64,000 nt of DNA from assembly GCF_023657445.1 (NCBI RefSeq), contig NZ_JAGTWY010000001.1, forward strand, positions 1,674,001 through 1,738,000, given 5' to 3'. Both the position numbers and the translations under genes were made by a program. This DNA is from Marinobacter sediminum (GTDB lineage: Bacteria; Pseudomonadota; Gammaproteobacteria; Pseudomonadales; Oleiphilaceae). The notes below the pieces were generated by a model. That model was not told where the DNA came from. It did not search any database and saw nothing but the letters and a program-made list of their open reading frames with translations. Shown here piece by piece: positions 32,809 through 44,091 of this stretch (positions are counted from its first letter, which is position 1; the number at the start of each line of letters is the position of its first letter).

Positions 32809-34596
32809 TTATGCGATTGTCAGCATTTCATCATCAGGGGAGACGGCATCACCGACCTTGATGAAGATTTCACCGATAGTACCGGCCTTCGGTGCGCGAA
32901 TTTCGGTTTCCATCTTCATGGCTTCCAGAATAATGAGCACGTCGCCTTCTTCCACGGCATCGCCCGGAGAAACCTGAATCTTGAAGATGTTACCACCCAG
33001 AGGCGCAACTACGGGCTCGCCTTCGCCGGCTGCAGGCGCAGGCGCCGCAGAAGCTGCCGGTGCGGAAGCAGCGCCGCCTTCACCCTGAATCTGGGTGATC
33101 TCACCGCCTTCGGAAACCGCGACAACGTACTTTTGACCGTTAACGTCAACGGTGTAAGTCTCTGGGCCGTCGGTCTTCTTGGCAGGTGCTGCGTCTGCAG
33201 CGCTCGGAACCGGCTCAAAGGCATCCGGATTATCGCGATTTTCGAGGAATTTCAGACCAATCTGCGGGAACAGAGCGTAGGTCAGCACATCATCAACGGT
33301 GTTGTCCGCCAGCTTGATGCCCTTCTCGTCTGCCAGTTTCTTCAGCTCGTCGCTCAGCTTATCCATTTCCGGCTCGATCAGATCAGCCGGACGACAGGTA
33401 ACAGGCTCTTTACCATCCAGAACACGCTCCTGCAGTTCCTTGTTCATCGGCGCCGGTGCAGCACCGTACTCGCCTTTCAGGATTGCAGACGTTTCTTTGG
33501 AGATGGACTTGTAGCGTTCGCCAGTCAGAACGTTCAGTACCGCCTGGGTACCTACGATCTGGGAAGTCGGAGTTACCAGGGGGATGAAGCCCAGGTCTTC
33601 ACGAACCTTGGGAATCTCGTCCAGAACCTGGTCGAACTTGTCGCTCGCGTTCTGTTCACGCAGCTGGTTTTCCATGTTGGTCAGCATGCCACCAGGCACC
33701 TGAGCAATCAGGATACGGGAATCGGTACCGCGGAGGCTGCCTTCAAATTTTGCGTACTTCTTGCGGACTTCACGGAAGTAACTGGCAATTTCTTCGAGCA
33801 GGTTCAGGTCAAGACCGGTATCACGGTCAGTACCTTCCAGAATCGCGACCACGGCTTCGGTGGGCGAGTGACCGTAAGTCATGCTCATGGAGGAGATAGC
33901 GGTGTCCACATTATCAATACCGGCTTCCGCTGCCTTGATGGCGGTGGCAGTCGACATGCCAGTGGTTGCGTGACACTGCATGTGGATCGGGATGTCCAGC
34001 TCTTTCTTCAGACGGCTGACCAGATCAAAAGCCACATAAGGCTTGAGAATACCCGCCATGTCCTTGATGGCGATGGAGTCCGCACCCATATCGGCGACTT
34101 CCTTCGCCAGCTCTACCCACATTTCGATGGTGTGGACCGGGCTGGTGGTATACGCAATCGTGCCCTGGGCATGCTTGCCGGTCTTACGAACGGCCTTGAT
34201 GGCGCGATCCAGGTTACGAGGATCGTTCATCGCATCAAAAATACGGAACACGTCGACGCCATTCTCGGCGGCACGCTCACAGAAACGATCCACCACATCA
34301 TCCGCGTAATGACGGTAACCCAACAGGTTCTGGCCACGCAGCAGCATTTGCTGCGGAGTGTTGGGCATCGCTTTTTTCAGTTCGCGGATGCGCTCCCATG
34401 GGTCTTCGCCCAGATAACGGATGCAGGAGTCGAAGGTAGCCCCACCCCAGGATTCCAGAGACCAGAAACCGACCTTGTCGAGTTTCTCGGCAATGGGCAG
34501 CATGTCATCAAGCCGCATACGAGTGGCAAGCAGGGACTGGTGGGCGTCACGCAGGATAACGTCCGTAATCCCCAGCGGTTTCTTTGTGTCAGTCAT
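32809..34596 (-). CDS. oadA: oxaloacetate decarboxylase alpha subunit
   Basis: A 595-residue biotin-dependent carboxyltransferase. The N-terminal carboxyltransferase domain has the [13 protein letters not shown] signature near residues 14-26; a central PYC/OadA-type association domain follows. After a Pro/Ala-rich linker comes the C-terminal biotinyl domain with E-A-M-K-M-E, whose lysine is biotinylated. The ATG at 34596 is used; upstream reading runs through oadG in another frame. Confidence 0.95.
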   Translation of the reverse strand: MTDTKKPLGITDVILRDAHQSLLATRMRLDDMLPIAEKLDKVGFWSLESWGGATFDSCIRYLGEDPWERIRELKKAMPNTPQQMLLRGQNLLGYRHYADDVVDRFCERAAENGVDVFRIFDAMNDPRNLDRAIKAVRKTGKHAQGTIAYTTSPVHTIEMWVELAKEVADMGADSIAIKDMAGILKPYVAFDLVSRLKKELDIPIHMQCHATTGMSTATAIKAAEAGIDNVDTAISSMSMTYGHSPTEAVVAILEGTDRDTGLDLNLLEEIASYFREVRKKYAKFEGSLRGTDSRILIAQVPGGMLTNMENQLREQNASDKFDQVLDEIPKVREDLGFIPLVTPTSQIVGTQAVLNVLTGERYKSISKETSAILKGEYGAAPAPMNKELQERVLDGKEPVTCRPADLIEPEMDKLSDELKKLADEKGIKLADNTVDDVLTYALFPQIGLKFLENRDNPDAFEPVPSAADAAPAKKTDGPETYTVDVNGQKYVVAVSEGGEITQIQGEGGAASAPAASAAPAPAAGEGEPVVAPLGGNIFKIQVSPGDAVEEGDVLIILEAMKMETEIRAPKAGTIGEIFIKVGDAVSPDDEMLTIA

Positions 34597-34636
34597 CGTG
34601 TCAGCCTTCTGTTTAAAGGTTCTAGTCTTTACCGGT

Positions 34637-34888
34637 TCACTTCTTGTGGCGCGACCGGAATTGTGCAATCGCCTTCTTGATGGCCTCGGCGGTGTCAGGG
34701 TCAACCGACGCAGGGGCCTTTGGCTTGGCACGTGGCGTTGTGGCCGGGGTTGCCGGCTCTGGGGGCGCAAACCGGGAGATCAGTTTGGACATGAGCAGTG
34801 TTGCGAACACCAGTACCACCAGGAACGCAAACACAAATCCCATACCGGCAATCATCAGATCTACGGCTTGTGACATCAGGTCATTCAT
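34637..34888 (-). CDS. oadG: oxaloacetate decarboxylase gamma subunit
   Basis: An 83-residue protein with one N-terminal transmembrane helix (about 12-35), a Pro/Ala-rich linker and a basic C-terminus, the standard OadG layout. OadG holds OadA to the membrane pump OadB. It is the first gene of the operon. Confidence 0.9.
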   Translation of the reverse strand: MNDLMSQAVDLMIAGMGFVFAFLVVLVFATLLMSKLISRFAPPEPATPATTPRAKPKAPASVDPDTAEAIKKAIAQFRSRHKK

Positions 34889-35110
34889 ATCGAATAGCTA
34901 CCTGTATTGGTTTGTTGATTTCCCCGAGTTGCCTGGCCGGACCACTTAGACTAAAGTCTCAACCCTTGCCACAGCAATTCAGGAGGCAAAATCCTGCGTA
35001 ATTTACCGTTTTAGAAAGCTTCGGGCAACCTAAATGCGAATTACTATACGGGGTTTCCGAGGTTCAGGGCCTGATATGACAAACCCGCCCAAAACGGCCA
35101 CACACGGCAT

Positions 35111-36484
35111 TCACGCATATCGAACCCGTATTTTCCGGCCTTTGATCCGGCCGTTCTCGAGACGCTTCAGCGCCTTTGCGGCATGATCTTTGTCAATTGC
35201 CACGAAGCACTGAAAATCAAAAAGGTCGATTTTCCCGACAGCCGCGCCCGGAATCCCGGCCTCACCCGTCAGCGCACCCAGTACATCACCCGGGCGAATC
35301 TTCTCTTTTCGGCCACCGGCAATACAGAGCGTTTTCATCGCCGGGGAAACCGGCTGCAACGGCGCCGCCATCAACGACTCGGTGTCGCCCCACTCCACGG
35401 TACTGCCACGATCCGATTCAAGCCGGCTGATCTTATGGCCTTTTGAAGGAGTACACAGGGTTATCGCAAGCCCCTGCTCTCCTGCGCGCCCCGTTCTGCC
35501 AACCCGGTGGGTATGCACCTCGGAATCTCTTGCCGGCTCGGCATTAATAACCAGCGGCAGGGATTTGATATCCAGCCCCCTTGCCGCAACGTCCGTTGCC
35601 ACCAGGACTGAGCAGCTCTGGTTGCCAAAACGAACCAGCACGCTATCCCGTTCCCGTTGCTCCAGGTCTCCATGCAGGGGCAGAGCCGAAAAACCTTGCT
35701 GGCTGAGCCCATCAGCCATCTCATCACACTGCTGTTTGGTGGTGCAGAACACGATGCAGGATGAGGGCTGGTGCTTGGAAAGCAGTGCCATGATCGCATC
35801 GGTGCTGGCTCCCGGCGCCACTTCATAGAAAAGCTCATGGATATCCGGGTTTCCCTGCCCGGCTTCGGCACGTACATCGACCGGGTCCTGCTGGTAACGG
35901 GCACTGAGTTTTCGGATAGTTTCGGGCCAGGTGGCCGAGAACATCAGGGTTTGTCGGGTTTCCGGGGTCTGCCCCAGAATATCTTCCATGGCGTCCTGAA
36001 ACCCCATATCCAGCATTCTGTCGGCTTCATCCAGCACCACGGTGCCGACACGATCCAGCGTGAGCGTGCCTTTGCGCAGGTGATCCTGAATCCGGCCAGG
36101 CGTGCCCACCACAATATGAGCACCATGGCTCAGGGAACCTATCTGGGGACCAATCGACACGCCACCGCATAAGGTCAGCACTTTGACATTGTCCCGGGCA
36201 CGGGCGATTTCCCGCAGTGCCTTGGCCACCTGGTCCGCCAGCTCGCGGGTCGGACAGAGAACCAGGGCCTGGGCCGCAAACAACCTGGTCTTGAGATGCT
36301 CAACCAGACCAATCCCGAAGGCAGCCGTTTTACCACTGCCCGTCTGGGCCATGGCAATGACGTCACGGCGTGCCAGACATTGCGGCAGGGCCTTTGCCTG
36401 AATTTCAGTGGGTTGTTCGAATCCCAGCTGCTCCAGATTGGAGACCATGGCAGGAGAAAGACCAAACTCTTTAAAGGACGGCAT
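35111..36484 (-). CDS. dbpA: ATP-dependent RNA helicase DbpA
   Basis: A 457-residue DEAD-box helicase acting on 23S rRNA in 50S assembly. Motifs in order: the Q-motif with G-F-E-Q-P-T-E-I-Q; A-Q-T-G-S-G-K-T at about 46-53; P-T-R-E-L; D-E-A-D at about 150-153; S-A-T; and A-R-G-L-D with H-R-V-G-R-T-G-R-A-G. The C-terminal ~75 residues (I-A-G-G-R-K-E-K-I-R-P-G-D-V) are the DbpA-type RRM-like rRNA-binding domain, which distinguishes it from RhlE and similar enzymes. Confidence 0.94.
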   Translation of the reverse strand: MPSFKEFGLSPAMVSNLEQLGFEQPTEIQAKALPQCLARRDVIAMAQTGSGKTAAFGIGLVEHLKTRLFAAQALVLCPTRELADQVAKALREIARARDNVKVLTLCGGVSIGPQIGSLSHGAHIVVGTPGRIQDHLRKGTLTLDRVGTVVLDEADRMLDMGFQDAMEDILGQTPETRQTLMFSATWPETIRKLSARYQQDPVDVRAEAGQGNPDIHELFYEVAPGASTDAIMALLSKHQPSSCIVFCTTKQQCDEMADGLSQQGFSALPLHGDLEQRERDSVLVRFGNQSCSVLVATDVAARGLDIKSLPLVINAEPARDSEVHTHRVGRTGRAGEQGLAITLCTPSKGHKISRLESDRGSTVEWGDTESLMAAPLQPVSPAMKTLCIAGGRKEKIRPGDVLGALTGEAGIPGAAVGKIDLFDFQCFVAIDKDHAAKALKRLENGRIKGRKIRVRYA

Positions 36485-36590
36485 ACAAGAAAATCCCGGA
36501 ATCAGCGGATGCTGGTTATGAAGGCATAAATGAGGGCGTATAATGTGCCGACAGGATACCAGAATTTGCCAATAATTAACGGAGTTACTA

Positions 36591-37127
36591 ATGGCATCCC
36601 TACAGGATCAGCTACTGAAAGCCGGCCTTGCCGATGAAAAGAAAGCCAAGGCCGTTCGCAACGAGAAACGTAAACAGAGAAAACAGCAACCCAAAGGAGC
36701 CGAGCAGGTTAACGAAGCCGAGGTTCGTGCCCGCCAGGCCCGGGAAGAAAAAGCCGAGCGAGACCGCCAGCTGAACCGGCAACGCGAGCAGGAAGCAGAG
36801 AAAAAAGCCATTCGGGCGCAGATCCGCCAGCTGGTGGAAACCAACCGTCTGGACCGCAGCCGGGGCGAAACCTCGTATCAGTTCGTCCACGATAAGAAGA
36901 TCAAGAAGATCTTTGTGGACGACACCATGGTGGATCAGTTGTCACGAGGCCGCCTCGCTATCGTTTTTGTGAATGATGCCTATGAGATTGTGGCAGAGGG
37001 TGTTGCCAGAAAGATCATGGAGCGGGATGAAAGTGCCGTTATCGTTCTTCACGACCGCACAAAAGACGACGCAGGTGACGATGATCCTTATGCCGGCTAC
37101 GAGATCCCGGACGATCTGATGTGGTAG
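36591..37127 (+). CDS. DUF2058 (YaiL-like) protein
   Basis: A 178-residue protein with a highly charged coiled N-terminal half (L-L-K-A-G-L-A-D-E-K-K-A, then many K/R/E/Q) and a compact C-terminal domain (Y-Q-F-V-H-D-K-K-I-K-K-I-F-V, then L-A-I-V). This is the DUF2058/YaiL pattern, a cytoplasmic, probably nucleoprotein-associated family of unknown role. It is divergent from dbpA. Confidence 0.88.
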   Translation: MASLQDQLLKAGLADEKKAKAVRNEKRKQRKQQPKGAEQVNEAEVRARQAREEKAERDRQLNRQREQEAEKKAIRAQIRQLVETNRLDRSRGETSYQFVHDKKIKKIFVDDTMVDQLSRGRLAIVFVNDAYEIVAEGVARKIMERDESAVIVLHDRTKDDAGDDDPYAGYEIPDDLMW

Positions 37128-37267
37128 ACCTCCGAACGCCTTCGGACCAGAAGATTCCTTTTCGATCAATCTGTCCGGTCAGCGGACATAGGTACTACTC
37201 ATCACTCCCAATCTGATGACGCTGTACTAAACTCAAGTTATATCCATATAACGAAAGGGGATTAACC

Positions 37268-37678
37268 ATGAGAATGAAAAAATCGCTGATCTCGATAGCA
37301 GGTGCCACCTTGCTTACGTCCCTGGCCAGCTTACCGGTAGCCGCCCAGTCCAACGAACAGGTTTTTGGCCGGGAACTGATGACCCAGCAGGAGTTGCAGG
37401 AACACCGCACAACCATGCGCAACCTGAACACCGATGCCGAGCGGGCCCAGTATCGCAAACTGCACCATGAACGCATGATGCAACGCGCCCATGAGCGTGG
37501 CGTTGAACTGAATAAAGGCATGGGGCAAGGCAAAGGCATGGGTGCCGGACAAGGCATGGGTTCCGGACAAGGCATGGGTTCCGGACAAGGCAAGGGGTCT
37601 GGTCAAGGCATGGGTAAAGGCTCAGGGGGTAACGGCAAAAACCAGGAGTATAAGATCGAAGGGTCGGGCAACCAGTAA
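37268..37678 (+). CDS. exported protein with Gly-Met-Gly-Ser-Gly-Gln repeats
   Basis: A 136-residue protein with an N-terminal signal peptide (M-R-M-K-K-S-L-I-S-I-A-G then a hydrophobic run to V-A-A-Q, cleavage near residue 26). A short helical region follows, with R-N-L-N-T-D-A-E-R-A-Q-Y-R and H-H-E-R-M-M. The C-terminal ~50 residues are a low-complexity G-M-G-(S/A)-G-Q repeat encoded by tandem 18-base units. Similar small exported proteins with a helical Y-R-x-x-H-H-E core followed by Gly-rich tails occur in related bacteria. Function unknown. Confidence 0.75.
   Translation: MRMKKSLISIAGATLLTSLASLPVAAQSNEQVFGRELMTQQELQEHRTTMRNLNTDAERAQYRKLHHERMMQRAHERGVELNKGMGQGKGMGAGQGMGSGQGMGSGQGKGSGQGMGKGSGGNGKNQEYKIEGSGNQ
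37535..37624 (+). repeat. five tandem 18-base repeats inside the exported protein gene
   Basis: Units GGCATGGGTKCCGGACAA at 37535, 37553 and 37571 are nearly or fully identical; those at 37589 and 37607 have diverged. Each encodes six residues, so changes in copy number would keep the frame. Confidence 0.85.
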
Positions 37679-37705
37679 CCTGGATTCACTTTTCCAGGTC
37701 ACAAA

Positions 37706-37737
37706 AAAAGCGGGGCTGAACATCAGCCCCGCTTTTT
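37706..37737. terminator. hairpin terminator between convergent genes
   Basis: A-rich stretch, stem AAAAGCGGGGCTGA / CAGCCCCGCTTTTT with a 4-base loop, functional in both directions. Confidence 0.9.
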
Positions 37738-37763
37738 ATTTGCGCCTTTTAATGGCAGATGGT

Positions 37764-39545
37764 TCAGGCGTTGCTGAGACGCTTGCGCGCCCACAGACCA
37801 CCCAGAGCCATCAGAACCAGGCCAGGCAGAACCGGATCGAAGGGAGCACCCGGCTTGCCGGCGGTGCAGCCGAAGATGGTGCCGCCACCGGACGAAGGAG
37901 TCGCTTCGGGCTCAGTTGGTTCTTCAGGTTCAACCGGAGTGACCGGAATATCCGGAACCGACACCGCATCATTCAGAGCGGTCACACGCAGAGTGAAGGT
38001 GCAGTTTGTGTCGACACCATCACTTGTGCAGGTTGGCCAGTTCAAACTAAACGTGTCGGCCACATTGATCGTGGTGTTGATGTTGACGTTCGCCAGGTCC
38101 TCAATGGGGCCCTTAACATAACCAGCAACACGCTCCAGATTGGCATTGCCGTCAATCAGAGTGTTCATCTCGTCCAGCGTGACCCAGGACGAGTCCGATT
38201 CCAGCTGATAAAGGCCGTCCTCGCCTTCATTCGGGAACCAGGTAGCGTAAAGCGAACCACCGTCCTCGACGGTCACCGGCGTATTGGCCCATTGGCCGAA
38301 GTCAGCAATGGTTACAGCCTCGCCATCGATCAGAACCTTGAACATTCCGTCATACAGGTCAGCAGCGGCTATCTGACTAAGCGAAAGCGCATCGGTAACA
38401 ACTCCTTCTGCATCACCCTCACCCAGGGTTTCCACGATCGGCAGAACATCTTTCACGTAATTTGTGATCGTAGTAGTATTGTCTTCTGCCGTAACAGGGT
38501 CAGCAAATGAGGAGCCGTTCGGATCCCAGTTGATGGCCGGGATCTGAAGGGGAGCGGTCTCCTTATCACCGTCATTATCATATTCAACGTTACCGTCCCA
38601 CTCGGCCGTCGCGCCCTCGAAAACTTTTTCAAACGTCTGCCAATCCGGGGTGGCCTCCGTGCCGGCATTCCAGGCCAAAAGGATAGAGTCGTTTGCCGGG
38701 TTACCGTCGTGATCAATAAACCAACCGGTCGGTACCAGACTCTTGGTCGCCCAGTCGTCGAAAAGAACGTCCGAGGTTCCATCCACCAGCGCTACCGGAG
38801 CGGTGCCGGTGGTCTCCGTTTCATCCTCATTAACCAGCGTTTCGTTGGATTCTGAAAACCCTCTGACACTCGTACTAAAAAATGGCAGGCCTTCCGCCTT
38901 ACTACCACCAAACAGGCCGCCCGGGAATTTGCCCAGATTGCCTATGGTCAGTTTATTGCTCTCGTCAATAAAACCGAACGACAGGCCATCATTCGCCGGA
39001 GACGGGGTGAACGAGCTACCGACACCAAAGCCGGTCTCAAACCGGAAGCCGTTCAGATCACCGCCAGCAGTATTGGCACCATCCGTCAGGTTCGACAGCT
39101 TACCAATAACCCGGTACAGCTTCGGCTCAGCCCCGGGAGACACATTGAATACAAGATCAGTCGGGCCATTGGCTTGGGTTGATTTCAGCTTGAAGCGTTT
39201 TCCGGAATCGGGCGGGGCTGTGCAGTTTTTAAAGTCCGGATCCACCAGCTGTCGATCCGGCTGGGCCATAATGCACCCGGCAAAATCATACGTATTCTTT
39301 GCCGTAAACGGCTCGTTATAGACCTTGATCCCCAAACCTACATTACCAAAGTCATTGACCGGATCAATCCAGCCAAAACTCCCGGTTCCCTCGGTATCGG
39401 TATAAACCACCGTTTTCCCGTCAACCGGCGGAACCGCCAGGTTGTCTTCATTGACACTATCAATCGTCGCTGCCGAAGCTGCCTGCGACAGCCCCAACAT
39501 AGAAAACATTATCGCGCTCGCAAGCGGCTTTCTTGAAAATTCCAT
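37764..39545 (-). CDS. exported protein with C-terminal sorting signal (JDVT-CTERM-like)
   Basis: A 593-residue protein from the ATG at 39545 with a signal peptide ending L-S-Q-A-A-S-A-A (about residue 25) and an acidic, Asp/Asn/Thr-rich secreted part. The C-terminus has a Gly run, then G-C-T-A-G-K, P-F-D-P-V-L-P, a hydrophobic helix and A-R-K-R: the tripartite Cys-plus-helix-plus-basic layout of CTERM proteins handled by intramembrane proteases. The JDVT assignment is by resemblance; GlyGly-CTERM is an alternative. It may be a surface or biofilm-matrix protein. Confidence 0.7.
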   Translation of the reverse strand: MEFSRKPLASAIMFSMLGLSQAASAATIDSVNEDNLAVPPVDGKTVVYTDTEGTGSFGWIDPVNDFGNVGLGIKVYNEPFTAKNTYDFAGCIMAQPDRQLVDPDFKNCTAPPDSGKRFKLKSTQANGPTDLVFNVSPGAEPKLYRVIGKLSNLTDGANTAGGDLNGFRFETGFGVGSSFTPSPANDGLSFGFIDESNKLTIGNLGKFPGGLFGGSKAEGLPFFSTSVRGFSESNETLVNEDETETTGTAPVALVDGTSDVLFDDWATKSLVPTGWFIDHDGNPANDSILLAWNAGTEATPDWQTFEKVFEGATAEWDGNVEYDNDGDKETAPLQIPAINWDPNGSSFADPVTAEDNTTTITNYVKDVLPIVETLGEGDAEGVVTDALSLSQIAAADLYDGMFKVLIDGEAVTIADFGQWANTPVTVEDGGSLYATWFPNEGEDGLYQLESDSSWVTLDEMNTLIDGNANLERVAGYVKGPIEDLANVNINTTINVADTFSLNWPTCTSDGVDTNCTFTLRVTALNDAVSVPDIPVTPVEPEEPTEPEATPSSGGGTIFGCTAGKPGAPFDPVLPGLVLMALGGLWARKRLSNA

Positions 39546-41691
<2,146 letters not shown>

Positions 41692-41699
<8 letters not shown>

Positions 41700-42006
41700 A
41701 CATCCTCATCGTCCCGGGCCTGACGGCCAACCGCCAGACCTTGGCAAGCAAGTAGGCCACCGCGCGAGGCGCAAACAGAAGGCACGGGAAAAAGGCAGGC
41801 ACGCAGCCTGGTTCGGCCTTGGCATGTTTGGCCTGGTGGGCTGGTCTGTGGCCATTCCGACACTGATCGGCATAGCCGTTGGACTCTGGATGGATGATCG
41901 CTGGCCGGGCAAGGTGTCCTGGACCCTCACCCTGCTGATCATTGGCATAGCACTGGGCTGCTTCAACGCCTGGTACTGGATCAAACAGGAGAGCGAGCGT
42001 GACTGA
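41692..42006 (+). CDS. atpQ: N-ATPase accessory membrane subunit AtpQ
   Basis: A 104-residue protein with a basic Pro-rich N-terminus and two hydrophobic helices (W-F-G-L-G-M-F-G-L-V-G-W and W-T-L-T-L-L-I-I-G-I). In N-ATPase operons this position holds AtpQ, related to AtpI/putative c-ring assembly factors. The ATG at 41692 overlaps the atpC stop by 8 bases. Confidence 0.85.
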
Positions 42007-42316
42007 TGGAACAACCCTCCCTGCCTCCCTGTTTGCGTATGGGGTTTCTTTCGGGCTCGGAGTGGCTCTTGGGCTGGCTTTTCTGTGGGGTCTCTGGCTT
42101 ACGGTTCGCCGTTTAGAAGTGACCCGTCACCCCGGTTTTCTGATGATGGGTAGCCTGTTTCTGCGCCTGGGCATCACTCTGACGGGCTTTTATTTTATAT
42201 CCCAATATGGTGACTGGCAGCATCTGCTGGCAGCCGTTGTCGGATTCACCCTGCCCAGGCTACTGATCGCACACCGTATTCGGGCGCCCGGAATCAGCGG
42301 GGAGCCACGCCCATGA
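41999..42316 (+). CDS. atpR: N-ATPase subunit AtpR
   Basis: A 105-residue protein with about three hydrophobic segments and conserved Arg residues within them, the AtpR pattern. Its proposed role is in c-ring assembly or ion handling. The start is GTG, overlapping the end of atpQ; its 3' end overlaps atpB by 4 bases. Confidence 0.82.
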   Translation: MTDGTTLPASLFAYGVSFGLGVALGLAFLWGLWLTVRRLEVTRHPGFLMMGSLFLRLGITLTGFYFISQYGDWQHLLAAVVGFTLPRLLIAHRIRAPGISGEPRP

Positions 42317-43026
42317 CCATCTCGCCTGATAGCGTCGTCTATTTCCAGTGGGGTATTTTTTCCCTGAATGCCACACTCGTATTTACCTGGCTGGTTATGG
42401 CTATACTGACACTAACCTCCTGGCTGGTTACCCGCCGCATCTCGGATAACCCTGACATCTCCCGGTGGCAGAACCTGCTGGAGGTACTGGTTACCGGCAT
42501 TCGTGATCAGATCGCACAGGTAAGCCACCAGCAACCGGGCAATTACCTGCCCTTTGTTGGCACCCTGTTCCTGTTCATTGCCATGGCCAACCTTCTGAAT
42601 GTGGTTCCGGGCTATCTCGCACCCACGGGATCACTCTCTACCACCACGGCGCTTGCTATCTGTGTGTTCATCGCGGTTCCGGTGTTCGGGATTGCCAGCA
42701 AGGGTGCCGGCAGCTACTTGGGGCGTTACCTTCAGCCCACCTGGTTTATGCTTCCGTTCAACATTATCGGTGAGATCTCGCGCACCGTGGCACTTGCGGT
42801 GCGACTATACGGAAACATCATGAGTGGCACGGTGATCGTTGGCATTCTTCTGAGCCTGACGCCCTATTTCTTCCCGGTTGTCATGCAACTTCTTGGTTTG
42901 CTCACCGGCATGATCCAGGCCTACATTTTTGCTGTACTTGCCATGGTTTACATTGCCTCGGCTACCTCAGTCTATGAAAAGACTGAGGACCCGGATCAAC
43001 CGGATACACCTTCTTCTGACCAGTAA
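42313..43026 (+). CDS. atpB: N-ATPase subunit a
   Basis: A 237-residue F0 a subunit with five to six membrane helices. The essential arginine facing the c-ring lies in L-A-V-R-L-Y-G-N-I-M-S-G near residue 160, and G-M-I-Q-A-Y-I-F-A follows. It forms the ion half-channels. It starts within the atpR end. Confidence 0.94.
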   Translation: MTISPDSVVYFQWGIFSLNATLVFTWLVMAILTLTSWLVTRRISDNPDISRWQNLLEVLVTGIRDQIAQVSHQQPGNYLPFVGTLFLFIAMANLLNVVPGYLAPTGSLSTTTALAICVFIAVPVFGIASKGAGSYLGRYLQPTWFMLPFNIIGEISRTVALAVRLYGNIMSGTVIVGILLSLTPYFFPVVMQLLGLLTGMIQAYIFAVLAMVYIASATSVYEKTEDPDQPDTPSSDQ

Positions 43027-43037
43027 AGGAGCCCCCT

Positions 43038-43316
43038 ATGGACAGCGTTTCAATCATTGGCATGATTTCCGTCATCACAGCAGGCCTGACCATTGCCATC
43101 GGTTCAATAGGGCCGGCCCTGGCTGAGGGGCGCGCCGTTGCCCAGGCACTGAGCGCTATCGCCCAGCAACCGGATGAGTCCGCCACCATCACCCGTACCC
43201 TGTTTGTGGGTCTGGCAATGATCGAATCCACGGCCATTTACTGCTTCGTGGTTACCATGATTCTGATATTTGCCAATCCTTTCTGGGACCATGCCACCGC
43301 TGCTGCCGGAGGCTGA
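43038..43316 (+). CDS. atpE: N-ATPase subunit c with Na+-type binding residues
   Basis: A 92-residue two-helix proteolipid. Helix 1 has G-P-A-L-A-E-G with E30; helix 2 has G-L-A-M-I-E-S-T-A-I-Y with E63, S64 and T65. A carboxylate followed by Ser/Thr is the Na+-binding signature, and a second helix-1 carboxylate is a trait of N-ATPases. It therefore probably forms a sodium-driven or sodium-pumping ring. Confidence 0.93.
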   Translation: MDSVSIIGMISVITAGLTIAIGSIGPALAEGRAVAQALSAIAQQPDESATITRTLFVGLAMIESTAIYCFVVTMILIFANPFWDHATAAAGG

Positions 43317-43319
43317 CCC

Positions 43320-44087
43320 ATGGATATAGACTGGATCACCGTATCTGCCCAGGCTATCAACTTCCTTATCCTGGTCTGGCTACTGAAACGCTTTCTTTAC
43401 CAGCCGGTTATCAAGGCAATGGACAAGCGTGAGCACAAAATACGTAGCAGGATGGAAGATGCCGACGCCCGTGAAGAGGTTGCCCGGGAGGAGGCGCAAA
43501 AGTATAAGGCGCAAGCCGACGCATTGAAGCAACAGCAGGACGACATTCTGGAGAAGACCCGGGAGGAAGCCAGGCAGGAGCGGAGTCATATGCTTGATGT
43601 CGCGCGGGAAGAAACCGCCCGGGTCCGGGCCAGCTGGATGCGGGAAGTCAACGAGGAGAAGGCGGAGTTTATCGGCAGCCTGAGACGCCAAACCCTGGAG
43701 GCCATTGAGTCCATTGCCGGAAAAGCACTTCAGGATCTGGCAGATTCGGATCTGGAAGCCCGTATGGTCCATACCTTTATTCAAAAACTGCCGACTCTCG
43801 ACCAGGAAGCGCGGGAATCCTTGAGAAGCGCTTCGGAGCCGGCCTGTATTTCCAGCCATTCTGAACTTGATCCGGCTCTGCAGAAGCAGTTAACAGGAGC
43901 TGTGCACGACCAGATAGGCGGCGAAATTGCAGTTACCTACACCACAAACCCCGAACTCGGGTGCGGCATCGAACTGATGTGCAATGGCGAGCGAGTCAGC
44001 TGGAACCTGTCGGACTACCTTGAGGAGCTGACGACCCGCATGGAAAAAGCGTTCAAACCTGTCATCACCGAACAGCAAGAGGCCTGA
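43320..44087 (+). CDS. atpF: N-ATPase subunit b with delta-like C-terminus
   Basis: A 255-residue protein. Residues 1-25 hold the single membrane helix of subunit b ([18 protein letters not shown]) and 30-150 form a long charged coiled coil. The last ~100 residues look different: [18 protein letters not shown] resembles the C-terminal part of F1 delta. No separate delta gene is present in the operon, so this tail probably replaces it. That interpretation is inference. Confidence 0.88.
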   Translation: MDIDWITVSAQAINFLILVWLLKRFLYQPVIKAMDKREHKIRSRMEDADAREEVAREEAQKYKAQADALKQQQDDILEKTREEARQERSHMLDVAREETARVRASWMREVNEEKAEFIGSLRRQTLEAIESIAGKALQDLADSDLEARMVHTFIQKLPTLDQEARESLRSASEPACISSHSELDPALQKQLTGAVHDQIGGEIAVTYTTNPELGCGIELMCNGERVSWNLSDYLEELTTRMEKAFKPVITEQQEA

Positions 44088-44091
44088 TGCC

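Noticed and set aside
33133..34680. A long plus-strand open frame opposite oadA
   Set aside because: Its codon use and position show it to be the shadow of the strongly coding oadA on the other strand.
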